Below are positions 35,006-43,984 of a stretch of DNA of 64,000 nt, one piece after another (the stretch's first letter is position 1; the number at the start of each line of letters is the position of its first letter). The stretch comes from UBA5603 sp964501315 (GTDB lineage Bacteria > Bacillota_I > Bacilli_A > Izemoplasmatales > Hujiaoplasmataceae). A program made the position numbers and the translations under genes. The stretch spans positions 1-64,000 of the forward strand of contig CAZCSO010000006.1 in NCBI GenBank assembly GCA_964501315.1, in the 5' to 3' direction. The notes below the pieces were generated by a model. The model ran no database searches. It was not told where the DNA came from and saw only the letters and a program-made list of their open reading frames with translations.

Positions 35006-35863
35006 ATGAAAAAGTTAGGCGTCCTAGTTTGTACGAACTCTGCGATTGATTACATTAAACACCCTTATGAAATTGGGGTCATTCGATCCACCATCATCAT
35101 GGGGGGGCGTGAATACATCGATTATGAAGAACTGACAGCTGAACAGTTCTATGATATGCTTCAAAACGATCCGTCTTTGTTTCCTCGTACTGCGATGGCT
35201 TCAACCGGTACGATGTTAGAAGCGTATGAAAAACTTCGTGATTCCGGTTGTGATGAAGTCTTATTCATCACGATTTCATCCAAAATGAGCGGAATCTACG
35301 AAAATGCAATGATTGCGAAAAAGATGGTAGAAGGCGTTAACGTAACTGTTTTTGACTCCAAAACAGTGGGCTATCTTCAATGCAAAATGGCGTTTACCGC
35401 TCATGAAATGGCATTGAAAGGTCATTCTATCGACGAAATCGTCAAGGAATTAGAATTCATCCGCGATAACAATCATATTTATTTCGCCGTCAGTGATTTG
35501 CGTTATTTGGTTAAAAATGGACGGTTATCGAATGCGGCCGGATTTTTAGCGGACGTTTTAAAAATTAAACCATTACTTGAAATTGATAAATCCGGTGCGG
35601 TAGTTACGGTAGAGAAAATCCGGACATTCCATAAGGCGCTCGATCGCGTCATCGAAAAATTCTTAGAAGAGACCGAAGGAAAAGCGATTGAACCCTTTAT
35701 CATCCACGCATCTAATCCTGAGGCGGTTATATACATTAACGAACAAGTAAAGGAAAAACGTCCTGAGCTCGGCACCATTCCGGAATTCATCTTAACGCCA
35801 GCAGTCGGCGCACACTGTGGGCCGAAAGCCATTACCATTGGCTACGTTTTAAAGAAAGCATAA
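35006..35863 (+). CDS. DegV family fatty-acid-binding protein (FakB-like)
   Basis: A 285-residue DegV-fold protein. FakB proteins hold a fatty acid for phosphorylation by FakA, feeding exogenous fatty acids to phospholipid synthesis. Typical blocks are FPRTAMASTGTM (substrate loop), ITISSKMSGIYENA, YLVKNGRLSNAAGF and the late GAHCGPKAITIGY. AAGGAG precedes the ATG at 35006. No FakA homologue is visible in the window. Its TAA overlaps the next gene's ATG by one base, which links a lipid-binding protein to a PadR-HAAS regulator pair. Confidence 0.88.
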   Translation: MKKLGVLVCTNSAIDYIKHPYEIGVIRSTIIMGGREYIDYEELTAEQFYDMLQNDPSLFPRTAMASTGTMLEAYEKLRDSGCDEVLFITISSKMSGIYENAMIAKKMVEGVNVTVFDSKTVGYLQCKMAFTAHEMALKGHSIDEIVKELEFIRDNNHIYFAVSDLRYLVKNGRLSNAAGFLADVLKIKPLLEIDKSGAVVTVEKIRTFHKALDRVIEKFLEETEGKAIEPFIIHASNPEAVIYINEQVKEKRPELGTIPEFILTPAVGAHCGPKAITIGYVLKKA

Positions 35864-36198
35864 TGATATCAAGTGACATTATCCGCGGACATATCGACAC
35901 ACTTATCTTGAAATTATTACAAGAAAAAGATATGTATGGGTATCAATTATCGAACGAAATAAAAGAACGGACGATGAGCAAATTCGACATCAAGGAAGCG
36001 ACGCTTTACAGCGTTGTTCAACGTCTTGAAGGGAAAAAAATGATCTCATCGTATATAGGGGAAAAAACCCACGGTGGAAAACGTCGTTATTACCGAATCA
36101 CTCCCTTTGGGAAGGCGTATTATCAAGCCATGATTCAAGAATGGAAATTGCTTAGGGAAATCATGTCAGCCATATTAGGAAGTGATATTCATGAATAA
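35863..36198 (+). CDS. PadR-family transcriptional regulator
   Basis: A 111-residue PadR repressor: ILKLLQEKDMYGYQLSNEI, ATLYSVVQRLEGKKMI and GGKRRYYRITPFGK are the winged-helix signature. It is coupled on both sides: one-base overlap with the DegV gene and eight-base overlap with the HAAS gene. This is a second, independent copy of the arrangement at 18872. Confidence 0.92.
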   Translation: MISSDIIRGHIDTLILKLLQEKDMYGYQLSNEIKERTMSKFDIKEATLYSVVQRLEGKKMISSYIGEKTHGGKRRYYRITPFGKAYYQAMIQEWKLLREIMSAILGSDIHE

Positions 36199-36613
36199 AA
36201 TTAAAAAATTTGTTTCTAAGTTACTGAAAGATTATTTTAACGACGCTGATAAACAAGAATTAATCGAAATATTAACCGTATCCTTGGAAGAAAAAGTCGA
36301 AGATTTGGTTGAAAATGGAACACCGGTTGAAGAGGCCATCGATCAGTCAATCAAAGAGTTCGGATCAACCGAAGATGTCTTAGAAGCCTTTTCGGATCAA
36401 TCCTCGCAGCTTCAATTGACGCTGCGCAAAACCAGAAAAAGTCAATTGATGTTTTCACTCTATGCCTATTTGATTATTGTTGGTTTGACGGTTTTTATCA
36501 ATCTCGCATTCTTAGCGTTCTTTCAAGAGATTTTGTGGTTTATCATCGTAGCCATAGCACTCCTGTTTTGGCCTTTGATCATGGGTATTCGTTTTTATAT
36601 GGTTAAGAAATAA
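36191..36613 (+). CDS. HAAS-domain membrane protein, PadR partner
   Basis: A 140-residue protein. Residues 1-70 form the helical HAAS domain (LKDYFNDADKQELIEI...EEAIDQSIKEFGSTEDVLEAF), and two transmembrane helices follow (about 90-111 and 115-135). It lacks the DUF4097 part seen at 19194. It likely passes a membrane signal to the upstream PadR. An upstream GTG at 36182 is in frame but AGGAAGTG fits the ATG at 36191. Confidence 0.8.
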   Translation: MNKIKKFVSKLLKDYFNDADKQELIEILTVSLEEKVEDLVENGTPVEEAIDQSIKEFGSTEDVLEAFSDQSSQLQLTLRKTRKSQLMFSLYAYLIIVGLTVFINLAFLAFFQEILWFIIVAIALLFWPLIMGIRFYMVKK

Positions 36614-36637
36614 GCTGTGATTCAGCTTATTTTTTTG
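36609..36637 (+). terminator. Intrinsic terminator after the HAAS gene
   Basis: AATAAGCTG / CAGCTTATT nine-base stem with a five-base loop and T7. Confidence 0.9.
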
Positions 36638-36683
36638 ATTGTTATTTTCTCCTCAGAATGATACAATAAATGAGGTGATTCCT

Positions 36684-37202
36684 GTGCAACTAAAAAAATT
36701 GATTTTTTTGGCAATCATGATATCGATAGCCATTGTCTTATCCATCGTTGAATCGATGATATCCGTAACATTGTTCATTATCCCAGGGGTTAAATTAGGC
36801 TTAGCCAACATCATTACCTTGGTCATTCTTTATATTTATGGAACAAAAGAAGCGGTTTTAGTTTCCATCGTTAGAATTTTTATTGTTTCACTCATCTATT
36901 CAGGACTCTTCACCCCCTCTTCCTTGATGTCATTTTCAGGAGGGGTGATTGCGATCATTGCCATGGTCATCATGAAGAAAATCCCTGTGTTTTCGATTTT
37001 GTCGGTTTCCATTGCCGGAGCGCTCATGCACATGGTGGGGCAAATCGGTATGGCAATCTTTGTTTTAGAGACGCCGACGTTGATTTATTATTTACCCTAC
37101 ATGATTTTGATTTCCATTCCTACAGGGATTTTGACCGGTATTTTGGGTAAAAAAATGATTAGAATTTACCAAGATCAACTCATTCGTTCGTCCGAAGAAT
37201 AA
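36684..37202 (+). CDS. Gx transporter family membrane protein (Hpre_diP_synt_I type)
   Basis: A 172-residue protein with about five transmembrane helices resembling an ECF S-component. The blocks VKLGLANIITLVILYIYG and GALMHMVGQIGMA match the family once named heptaprenyl diphosphate synthase component I, now called Gx transporter. It is often found with ApbE, NusG_II-domain and flavin-linked electron-transfer genes, two of which follow. GTG at 36684 is taken as the start because GAGGTGAT lies six bases upstream; the ATG-type codon at 36639 lies before any promoter. Confidence 0.82.
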   Translation: MQLKKLIFLAIMISIAIVLSIVESMISVTLFIIPGVKLGLANIITLVILYIYGTKEAVLVSIVRIFIVSLIYSGLFTPSSLMSFSGGVIAIIAMVIMKKIPVFSILSVSIAGALMHMVGQIGMAIFVLETPTLIYYLPYMILISIPTGILTGILGKKMIRIYQDQLIRSSEE

Positions 37203-37208
37203 TGCTTT

Positions 37209-37233
37209 TTAAAACCATCGATTGATGGTTTTT
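37209..37233 (+). terminator. Intrinsic terminator after the Gx transporter gene
   Basis: AAACCATC / GATGGTTT stem with a four-base loop, then T5. Confidence 0.85.
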
Positions 37234-37311
37234 TTATTAAATAAGCATCTTATTATCATTTTGATGAGGGTATGATACAATGAAGATAATGATGATAAAG
37301 AAGGTGAGTTC

Positions 37312-37845
37312 ATGCGTATATTTGAAACGATGACTTATAAAGTAGTATCTAAAGAAGGTCCCATTGAACTAAGATGGTATCCACAGTTTTTCCTTGCAAG
37401 TACAAAAACGCCTTTGAATCGTTCTTATGATTCCGGTTTTAACAATGTATTTCGGTACATTTCCGGAGGTAATGAAACTCAAACACATGTATCAATGACA
37501 ACTCCAGTTGTATCGTATGAAGAAGATCAACAGCTCGTTACTGGGTTTTATGTTCCCTCTCGCTATGATAAATCCGCAATACCCAAACCAACGGGTGATT
37601 CGGTATTTATTCAAGCGTATCCGCCTTCATTAATCGCGGTAATCCGATTCCGTGGGCGTTGGGAAACGAGTAACTTCGATCAACACGATCTCTTATTAAA
37701 GGCGTACTTTGTTGCGCATCAATTGAAGCCGCTCTCACAACGGCTGTTAATGCGTTACCAACCGCCTTTTATTCCACCGTTTTTAAGACGGAATGAACTG
37801 GCGTACCGAATTGATTCGAGTAACTTTAACGTATCGAATCTCTGA
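37312..37845 (+). CDS. SOUL-family heme-binding protein
   Basis: A 177-residue protein of the SOUL/HBP family (heme or porphyrin binding). The blocks IELRWYPQF, GFNNVFRYISGGN, VSMTTPVV and PPFIPPFLRRNE are diagnostic. No signal peptide. In bacteria its role is not settled; heme trafficking or scavenging is the usual proposal. It stands alone with an AAGGTGAG site before the ATG. Confidence 0.87.
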   Translation: MRIFETMTYKVVSKEGPIELRWYPQFFLASTKTPLNRSYDSGFNNVFRYISGGNETQTHVSMTTPVVSYEEDQQLVTGFYVPSRYDKSAIPKPTGDSVFIQAYPPSLIAVIRFRGRWETSNFDQHDLLLKAYFVAHQLKPLSQRLLMRYQPPFIPPFLRRNELAYRIDSSNFNVSNL

Positions 37846-37867
37846 TTTTATTAATAGGATAGTGGAT

Positions 37868-37892
37868 GGCTTAGCGAATCGCTAAGCCTTTA
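37868..37892 (+). terminator. Intrinsic terminator after the SOUL gene
   Basis: GGCTTAGCG / CGCTAAGCC stem with a three-base loop, weak T tract. Confidence 0.7.
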
Positions 37893-37893
37893 T

Positions 37894-37928
37894 CAAAAAA
37901 AACGACTTCTCAAATGAAAAGTCGTTTG
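37894..37928 (-). terminator. Intrinsic terminator of the apbE gene
   Basis: On the minus strand AAACGACTTTT / AAGTCGTTT stem followed by a T8-like tract. Confidence 0.8.
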
Positions 37929-37933
37929 CATCA

Positions 37934-39076
37934 TTATTCAGTATCAGAGAATTTATACAAGTATGTTTCAAAACCACTAGAATAGGTGACTGATCCATCG
38001 CCGTGATACCAGATAGCCTCAAGACCCGGTTTGTTTTCTACGAAGGCCAATCCTTCTTCATACCCTAGTAGGTATACTGCAGTTGAGTAAATATCGGCTA
38101 ACCCACCATCTTCATAAAAAACCGTCACAGCGGTTGGGTGGTCTAAATCGCCACCGGGATAATAGGTTCTTGGATCGATGATGTGATGATAATAGCGTTG
38201 ATCCGATTCGCCGATGACGTAGCGTTGATAGTTTCCACTGGTTACAACCGACATGGCTTCCGGCATTTTTAAGATAACATAATAATCACTTGAGAATGAA
38301 TCAAACGTGGGTGTCAATAGGGCAATGTAATAAAACCCATCGTCGTTATTAGGGTTGGTCCCTCCCGATTTTACGTTTGAGTTACCCGCATTTAAAAGAT
38401 AATTGATGGATAAAGTATCTAAGAAATCTGTGACTTTTTCAGCAGCGTATCCTTTTCCAAACCCGCCAAGATCAATGGACATTCCTTCTTTCGCAAACGC
38501 AATCGTATGATGGGTTTCGTCTAAAATGATGTCGTTAGGATTAACGGGGAAGTCACCATCAAATACGGATGGATCGGGTATCGGACAGGTTGTTGAAGTA
38601 AGGTTAGTTGAACACTCGGTGCTTTCACGAACGTCATGCCATATTTTCAAGATGGGATTTAAAGCGATATTAAAGATGGAGTCGCCATTCGATTTGATTT
38701 CTTTTTCGTGTTGTAATACGTAATCAATGGCTTCGTATAAGTCAGAATCAAGTGTCGTTACCGAAGGCGAATTTTCATTAATGGTATAGACGTTGGTCAC
38801 GCCGTCGTAGGCATAGTATTTATCAAATAACTGATGGTAATGCACCAACAAGGTTTCGACTGCATCAAAGATTTCTTCAACCTCATACCGTTCGTCAGGG
38901 CCTAAATAAAGCGTAAGCGAAATCGTCGTATCAAAGGTCGATGACCAAGTTTGCGTACATTTGTAGACCCCCTCACTATTACCGGGTACACAATAATCTT
39001 CGGAGGGTTTGGTTTGACAGCCTGTTAAAAGGAATACGGTGGCTATCATAAAAGCAATTAAAAGTCGTTTCTTCAT
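37934..39076 (-). CDS. apbE: FAD:protein FMN transferase (ApbE), lipoprotein
   Basis: A 380-residue exported lipoprotein (lipobox LTGC, Cys20) that covalently attaches FMN from FAD to a Thr or Ser of partner proteins. The key blocks are SIDLGGFGKGYAAEKV, NAGNSNVKSGG, HHIIDPRTYYPGG and the Mg-binding ADIYSTA region. Targets are usually RNF/NQR subunits or FMN-binding surface proteins with an [ST]GA[ST]-like motif; none is visible in the window. It is divergent from the NusG_II gene, with promoter elements TTGGTC and TATAAT 17 bases apart upstream. Confidence 0.93.
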   Translation of the reverse strand: MKKRLLIAFMIATVFLLTGCQTKPSEDYCVPGNSEGVYKCTQTWSSTFDTTISLTLYLGPDERYEVEEIFDAVETLLVHYHQLFDKYYAYDGVTNVYTINENSPSVTTLDSDLYEAIDYVLQHEKEIKSNGDSIFNIALNPILKIWHDVRESTECSTNLTSTTCPIPDPSVFDGDFPVNPNDIILDETHHTIAFAKEGMSIDLGGFGKGYAAEKVTDFLDTLSINYLLNAGNSNVKSGGTNPNNDDGFYYIALLTPTFDSFSSDYYVILKMPEAMSVVTSGNYQRYVIGESDQRYYHHIIDPRTYYPGGDLDHPTAVTVFYEDGGLADIYSTAVYLLGYEEGLAFVENKPGLEAIWYHGDGSVTYSSGFETYLYKFSDTE

Positions 39077-39093
39077 TCAAATCACCGGCTCAT

Positions 39094-39122
39094 ATTATAC
39101 CATATTCGGATGATTTGACCAA
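39094..39122 (-). promoter_or_regulatory. Promoter of the apbE gene
   Basis: Minus strand: TTGGTC (39122-39117), 17-bp spacer, TATAAT (39099-39094). Confidence 0.6.
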
Positions 39123-39170
39123 TAATTATTGATTAACCCCATGATGAATACGCTATCGTTCGAGTGTACA

Positions 39171-39199
39171 TTGATTCATCACCTTTTTTTGTGTATAAT
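39171..39199 (+). promoter_or_regulatory. Promoter of the NusG_II-DUF1146 unit
   Basis: TTGATT (39171-39176), 17-bp spacer, TATAAT (39194-39199). Confidence 0.7.
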
Positions 39200-39231
39200 A
39201 GAAGCGACCTTTTCGACAAGGAGGAGAGTTT

Positions 39232-39738
39232 ATGAAAAAAAACGACATCATTTTTATCGCCGTATTGCTTTTCATCGGACTTTTATCTTTGTTAGGAATC
39301 AAGCTTTACGAATCGAATCGAGCGACTGGGAATTTATACGCAAAAGTTTTTTATCAAGAGACGTTAATTCTCATGGTCGATTTACAAACGTATGATTATA
39401 CCGTTTATGAAAGCCCGTATCGAAATCAAATCGACACAGGAAGGGCAGAAGAAGGAATCTTCTATGTTCCCGGATACATCATGACCGAAGCGGAAATGGC
39501 TGAGTTATGGGAAATTGACACCTATGCCAAAACAAATGAGATTGTGGGAATTAAACTTAAAATCGAAGATGAAAAAATCAGTGTCGATTATCAGGTGAGC
39601 CCAAAAGATCTCTGTGAGTTACAACCCCCCACCAATTCGAGTTTGCAACCGATTGTGTGCTTGCCTAATCAACTAGTTATCAACGTAATGACAGATATGA
39701 CATCCGACGAATTCATTCCGGATGCCATTATCGGGTGA
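39232..39738 (+). CDS. NusG domain II-containing membrane-anchored protein
   Basis: A 168-residue protein with one N-terminal membrane helix (about 6-23) and an external domain. The last 50 residues (SPKDLCELQPPT...PIVCLPNQLVI) match NusG domain II, with two cysteines that could form a disulfide. Proteins of this type accompany ApbE and Gx transporter genes in many anaerobes and in flavin-based extracellular electron transfer loci. The role is unknown. AAGGAGGAGAG precedes the ATG. The gene ends in TGA. Confidence 0.78.
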   Translation: MKKNDIIFIAVLLFIGLLSLLGIKLYESNRATGNLYAKVFYQETLILMVDLQTYDYTVYESPYRNQIDTGRAEEGIFYVPGYIMTEAEMAELWEIDTYAKTNEIVGIKLKIEDEKISVDYQVSPKDLCELQPPTNSSLQPIVCLPNQLVINVMTDMTSDEFIPDAIIG

Positions 39739-39965
39739 TGTATATGTTTCCAGAGGCCGTATTTTTGGTATCACGCATTATTTTATTTTTCGTCGCTACA
39801 CCCTTCATCTACCGAGCCCTTCAAGCCCTTGATTTGTCTAAACTTTTCAAGGCAAATTCATCGGATCAAATTCGATTTATTTACATGGTGATTTCGATTA
39901 TATTAGGCTATTTACTGATTGATGCATTGGTTTCGTTATTTGAAAATATGAATCAACTTTTATAA
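39738..39965 (+). CDS. DUF1146 family small membrane protein (YwzB-like)
   Basis: A 75-residue protein with two transmembrane helices around a central ALDLSKLFKANSSDQIRFIY segment, matching DUF1146 (Bacillus YwzB). Function unknown. The start at 39738 overlaps the preceding TGA by one base; an ATG at 39744 has slightly better spacing to GGGTGA. Confidence 0.75.
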   Translation: MYMFPEAVFLVSRIILFFVATPFIYRALQALDLSKLFKANSSDQIRFIYMVISIILGYLLIDALVSLFENMNQLL

Positions 39966-39966
39966 A

Positions 39967-39997
39967 AAAAAGCAGCATCCCTACCACGGATGCTGTT
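39967..39997. terminator. Bidirectional terminator
   Basis: CAGCATCC / GGATGCTG stem with a seven-base loop, A-rich before and T4 after, between convergent genes. Confidence 0.8.
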
Positions 39998-40612
39998 TTA
40001 TTCGAAAACAAGAATCGTTTTCATAAGTGTGAGTTGTGTCTGAAATTGCGTTAACTTCAAAATCATATCATTGACTTTTTTTACTTCGATATCTTTGATT
40101 TGAAAGACTAATTTGAGTTGATTGTTTTCGTAGAGCTTATCGACGTTTTTCGCTACTGAATGAAGATAATACTCTAACCCTCCTGCCGTTCCGTATGGAC
40201 AAATTACGACACATTGCTGGTATAATACAGACGATGTCAGAATGGCTTGTCGAATGGTTTGTTTGGTGGTTGAAGCATAGGCTCTTATTAAGCCGCCCGC
40301 CCCGAGTTTAATACCACCGAAGTAACGAACAATAATCCCAATAATATTGGTCAACTGATGTTTTTTAAGAACCTCGAGAATGGGAACCCCCGCTGTTCGT
40401 TGTGGTTCACCATCATCGCTTGAACGTTGCCAATCGCCCATATCACCCAGTATCGCCGCATAACAATAATGCGTCGCATTTGGGTAAGCCTTTTTAGCTT
40501 CTTGAAGGCAGTTATGGATGTCGGATTCCTTGGAAATGGGACAAAGGATTCCAATAAATCGAGATTTCTTGATTTCGTCATCAAAAACCGTGTATGTTTT
40601 GATTGAATTCAT
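39998..40612 (-). CDS. YigZ/IMPACT family protein
   Basis: A 204-residue member of the UPF0029/IMPACT family. The N-terminal domain carries SRFIG, KAYPNATHYCYA, SDDGEPQRTAGVPIL and RYFGGIKLGAGGLIRAY, all diagnostic. The C-terminal 60 residues form the DUF1949 ferredoxin-like part. A role in translation or proline-peptide processing is debated. GGTGA precedes the ATG at 40612; the open frame extends 11 codons further. Confidence 0.92.
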   Translation of the reverse strand: MNSIKTYTVFDDEIKKSRFIGILCPISKESDIHNCLQEAKKAYPNATHYCYAAILGDMGDWQRSSDDGEPQRTAGVPILEVLKKHQLTNIIGIIVRYFGGIKLGAGGLIRAYASTTKQTIRQAILTSSVLYQQCVVICPYGTAGGLEYYLHSVAKNVDKLYENNQLKLVFQIKDIEVKKVNDMILKLTQFQTQLTLMKTILVFE

Positions 40613-40679
40613 AGTATCACCATTTTCAATTATAGCACGCCTCACACGAAAAACAATAGAATATCATAGGGATATATGA

Positions 40680-40685
40680 TATAAT
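40680..40685 (+). promoter_or_regulatory. -10 box of the cca-pulA-yhaM operon
   Basis: TATAAT 17 bases before the ATG at 40703. Confidence 0.5.
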
Positions 40686-40702
40686 ATTTGGCGGTGAACG
40701 AG

Positions 40703-41884
40703 ATGGAAAAATCACTTCAAGCAGGGATTAAACTTATCAATACACTTAAACACAACGGATACGATGCCTATTTTATCGGTGGATTTGTCCGTGATTTTTT
40801 GTTAAAACGTCCATTTAAGGATATTGACATTGCGACTTCGGCGGTACCTCAAGCCGTTATAGGTCTCTTCCCTAATGCTAAAGCTACCGGCGAAAAATAC
40901 GGTACCGTTACAGTTGTGATTGACGAGAATTCTTTTGAAGTGACCACTTTTCGAAAAGAAGGTCCCTATCATGACTACCGACATCCCGCAGAAGTCTTCT
41001 TTACCGATTCTTTAAAATCGGATGTTATGCGTCGTGATTTTACCATTAATGCACTTGCCATGACCGAACAAATGACCATTATCGATTACGTCCATGGACA
41101 AGATGACTTGTCACGCGGAATTATCGCTGCCATCGGTGAACCCTATCAACGTTTTGAAGAAGACGCCTTACGGATTCTAAGAGCGCTTCGATTTCAATCA
41201 AAGTTAGGATTTCAGTTAGACCCATCCACAAAAGCCGCCATGAGTAAAGCTATGCCGCTTTTAGATCAAATTGCCAATGAACGTATTTTACAAGAGTGGA
41301 AGGAGATCGTTGAAGGAAATAACGCATTGATTGCCTATCAAACTTTGTTAGATTGCGGCCTTCCCACAGTCTTACATCCGCTTGAGAAAGGGTTATCGGT
41401 ACTTATAGAGAATCATGACTCACTTTCGTCTTTAGCAGCCTTCTATGCGTTTTGTTTTTGGATTGATCATCAAGAAATCCCCTCAGATTGGCGCTTTTCC
41501 AATAAACAAAAAGCTTTGATTGAAACCTTAATAACCCTCGCTGACGTCATTAAAGATGATGTCATCAATGTCTATTTGGTTTATTCCTATGGACTCGAAG
41601 TATGTTTACTCGCCAACGAAATGGTTCGAATCATGAAACCCACTCACAATCAAGAGACTTTGATACGCGACATGCATCACGCCATGCCTATTCATAAAAC
41701 CTGTGATTTGGCTTTTAAGGGGCAAGATATCTTAAAACTTAATCTTTTAACAGACGCTCGTTTGATTGGCGATATTATTGATGATATTACTTATCAAGTT
41801 ATCAGTCTTCAACTTTCCAACACCTACGACGCCATCAAAACCTATGTATTAAAAAACATACATTCTTATCAAATAACGGAGTAA
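40703..41884 (+). CDS. cca: CCA-adding tRNA nucleotidyltransferase
   Basis: A 393-residue class II nucleotidyltransferase that builds or repairs the tRNA 3' CCA end. The head domain has FIGGFVRDFLLKR and DIDIATSA with the two catalytic Asp residues, then RRDFTINALAM and the RILRALRFQSK motif. The tail is shorter and more divergent. GGTGA lies five bases before the ATG. Four bases separate its stop from the pullulanase ATG. Confidence 0.94.
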   Translation: MEKSLQAGIKLINTLKHNGYDAYFIGGFVRDFLLKRPFKDIDIATSAVPQAVIGLFPNAKATGEKYGTVTVVIDENSFEVTTFRKEGPYHDYRHPAEVFFTDSLKSDVMRRDFTINALAMTEQMTIIDYVHGQDDLSRGIIAAIGEPYQRFEEDALRILRALRFQSKLGFQLDPSTKAAMSKAMPLLDQIANERILQEWKEIVEGNNALIAYQTLLDCGLPTVLHPLEKGLSVLIENHDSLSSLAAFYAFCFWIDHQEIPSDWRFSNKQKALIETLITLADVIKDDVINVYLVYSYGLEVCLLANEMVRIMKPTHNQETLIRDMHHAMPIHKTCDLAFKGQDILKLNLLTDARLIGDIIDDITYQVISLQLSNTYDAIKTYVLKNIHSYQITE

Positions 41885-41888
41885 TTTC

Positions 41889-43973
41889 ATGGATAACCGC
41901 AAATTTTATTGTTACCTAGATCAATTTGATGAACTCACCATCATCATTCCCATCAAGCATTATCGCGATAATAATACGTATCGCTTAATTGGCAATGATG
42001 AAACCATTGAATTAAAAATTGTACAAAAGCTCAATATTGGCTCAGAAGTTAAATTAGTATGCCAATTTGACGCCTATATTCACCTTGAAAAGGTTTATTT
42101 TGTGATTGATGAAGATAATGAAAAATCAGAGTTGTATACGGGTAAAATTGTCCGCACCGATTTGTTCGATAATATCTATCATTATAAAAAGAATGATTTG
42201 GGTGTGACTTACACAAAGGATTCGTCCAAATTCAAACTATGGACACCGGTCGCAAAAGCGATTACGCTTGAATTGCTCAGTCCATCTGGCGATGTTCAAT
42301 TACACAAAATGATCTATCAAAATTTGGGCGTTTGGCGTCTTCTATTGGAAGGAGACTTTGAAGGCTATCGATATCGTTATCACGTCTATGTGAATGGCAA
42401 AACTCAAATTGTCACCGATCCCTATGGAAAAGCAAGCAACGCCAACGCAGAATACAATTACATCATCGACGCATCCAAGACTTACAAAATGAAGCATGCC
42501 TTTTCCTTTAGCGGAAAACCGTCTGATGCCATTTTATATGAAATGCATGTACGTGATTTCACCATTGATCCGTCCATTAATGCCAAGCATCCTGGAACTT
42601 ACTTAGGATTAGTTGAAACCGGACTAAAAACTCCCAATGGACTTCCCGCCGGTTTGGATTATCTTGAATCCTTAGGCATCACACACGTCCAACTCATGCC
42701 GATATTTGATTTCGACGGTGTCGATGAGAATAATCCCAATAAAGCATATAACTGGGGCTATAACCCGCGGCAATACTTGGTTCCTTCGGGATGGTATTCA
42801 TCCAATCCTAATGATCCCTATGCCCGTATTAATGAGTTAAAACAGGCCATTGATGCACTTCATGAAAAAGGCATTGGGGTGGTCATGGATGTTGTCTATA
42901 ATCATGTTTTTGATGCTGAGACATTCCCATTTGAACGATTGATTCCCGGCTATGCCTATCACGTCGATCGGAATGGAATTTACACCGATGTTTCAGGATG
43001 TAAAAATGACTTGGCGACGCATCGAAAAATGGTTCGAAAATTGATCATCGATTCCGTTCTTTTCTGGGCCAACGAGTATCGTATTGACGGATTCCGATTT
43101 GATCTAATGGGATTAATTGATTCAGAAACGATGAATGAATTACGTCAAGAATTGGATGAAATTGATTCGCATTTCATTGTATATGGAGAAGGTTGGAAAA
43201 TGTATTCATCCAACCAAGCGGATCGCATGGCGCATATGGGCAATAAAACAGTTCTTTATACCATCGGTTTCTTTAACGATCGTTTCCGTGAAACCATTAA
43301 AGGCGGAACGTTCTTTCCAGAAGCGCCGGGTTACGCAACGGGTCGAATTCAAGAAGCGCCCATCGTCAAAGAGATGCTACTGGGAAGTGCACACAATCGT
43401 TATCTGTTTAAATACACGACGCAATCGATTAACTACGTCGAATGTCACGATAATTTGACGTTCTTTGATAAATGCTTGGCCATGACGGACGATCTAGAAC
43501 TAATAAGAAAACAAGAAAAACTTGCGACCGCCATGGTTATCTTGGCACAAGGCGTACCGTTTATTCACAGCGGTCAGGAGTTTTATCGAACCAAAGATCA
43601 AGATGAAAACTCATATCAATCCGGTGATCTCGTCAATCGCATCGATTGGCAGCGATCTGATCTTTATCAAGATGATATTGAGTTCATAAAAGCATTGATA
43701 TCCATTCGTCGTCATAACGATGCATTCAAATACAAAGCCTCTTCCGAACTGGACCAATACGTCGAAGTGATCAGTCTTCAATCGCATTCCATTCTCTATC
43801 ATGTCAATAATTCCGAAGATTTCTTGATTGTGTTCAAACCGACAATGGATAAAGAAACCTTGATTATTCCCGAAGACTATCGTTTTTACCTTTCTTCCAG
43901 CAATCAATTTCAGATGTTGGATTCGCAGACGTATGAACTGTCGGACATCGGTACATTTTTATTTAAGAAATAA
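41889..43973 (+). CDS. pulA: Type I pullulanase
   Basis: A 694-residue GH13 enzyme that cleaves alpha-1,6 links in pullulan and branched alpha-glucan. An N-terminal CBM/beta-sandwich region (about 1-210) precedes the barrel, which has the type I pullulanase hallmark YNWGYNP, then VVYNHVF, DGFRFDLMG (nucleophile Asp), YGEGW (acid/base Glu) and NYVECHDN. No signal peptide, so it works on internal glycogen-type polymers or imported dextrins. It is in a tight operon with cca and yhaM. Confidence 0.95.
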   Translation: MDNRKFYCYLDQFDELTIIIPIKHYRDNNTYRLIGNDETIELKIVQKLNIGSEVKLVCQFDAYIHLEKVYFVIDEDNEKSELYTGKIVRTDLFDNIYHYKKNDLGVTYTKDSSKFKLWTPVAKAITLELLSPSGDVQLHKMIYQNLGVWRLLLEGDFEGYRYRYHVYVNGKTQIVTDPYGKASNANAEYNYIIDASKTYKMKHAFSFSGKPSDAILYEMHVRDFTIDPSINAKHPGTYLGLVETGLKTPNGLPAGLDYLESLGITHVQLMPIFDFDGVDENNPNKAYNWGYNPRQYLVPSGWYSSNPNDPYARINELKQAIDALHEKGIGVVMDVVYNHVFDAETFPFERLIPGYAYHVDRNGIYTDVSGCKNDLATHRKMVRKLIIDSVLFWANEYRIDGFRFDLMGLIDSETMNELRQELDEIDSHFIVYGEGWKMYSSNQADRMAHMGNKTVLYTIGFFNDRFRETIKGGTFFPEAPGYATGRIQEAPIVKEMLLGSAHNRYLFKYTTQSINYVECHDNLTFFDKCLAMTDDLELIRKQEKLATAMVILAQGVPFIHSGQEFYRTKDQDENSYQSGDLVNRIDWQRSDLYQDDIEFIKALISIRRHNDAFKYKASSELDQYVEVISLQSHSILYHVNNSEDFLIVFKPTMDKETLIIPEDYRFYLSSSNQFQMLDSQTYELSDIGTFLFKK

Positions 43974-43984
43974 AGGAGGATTTC

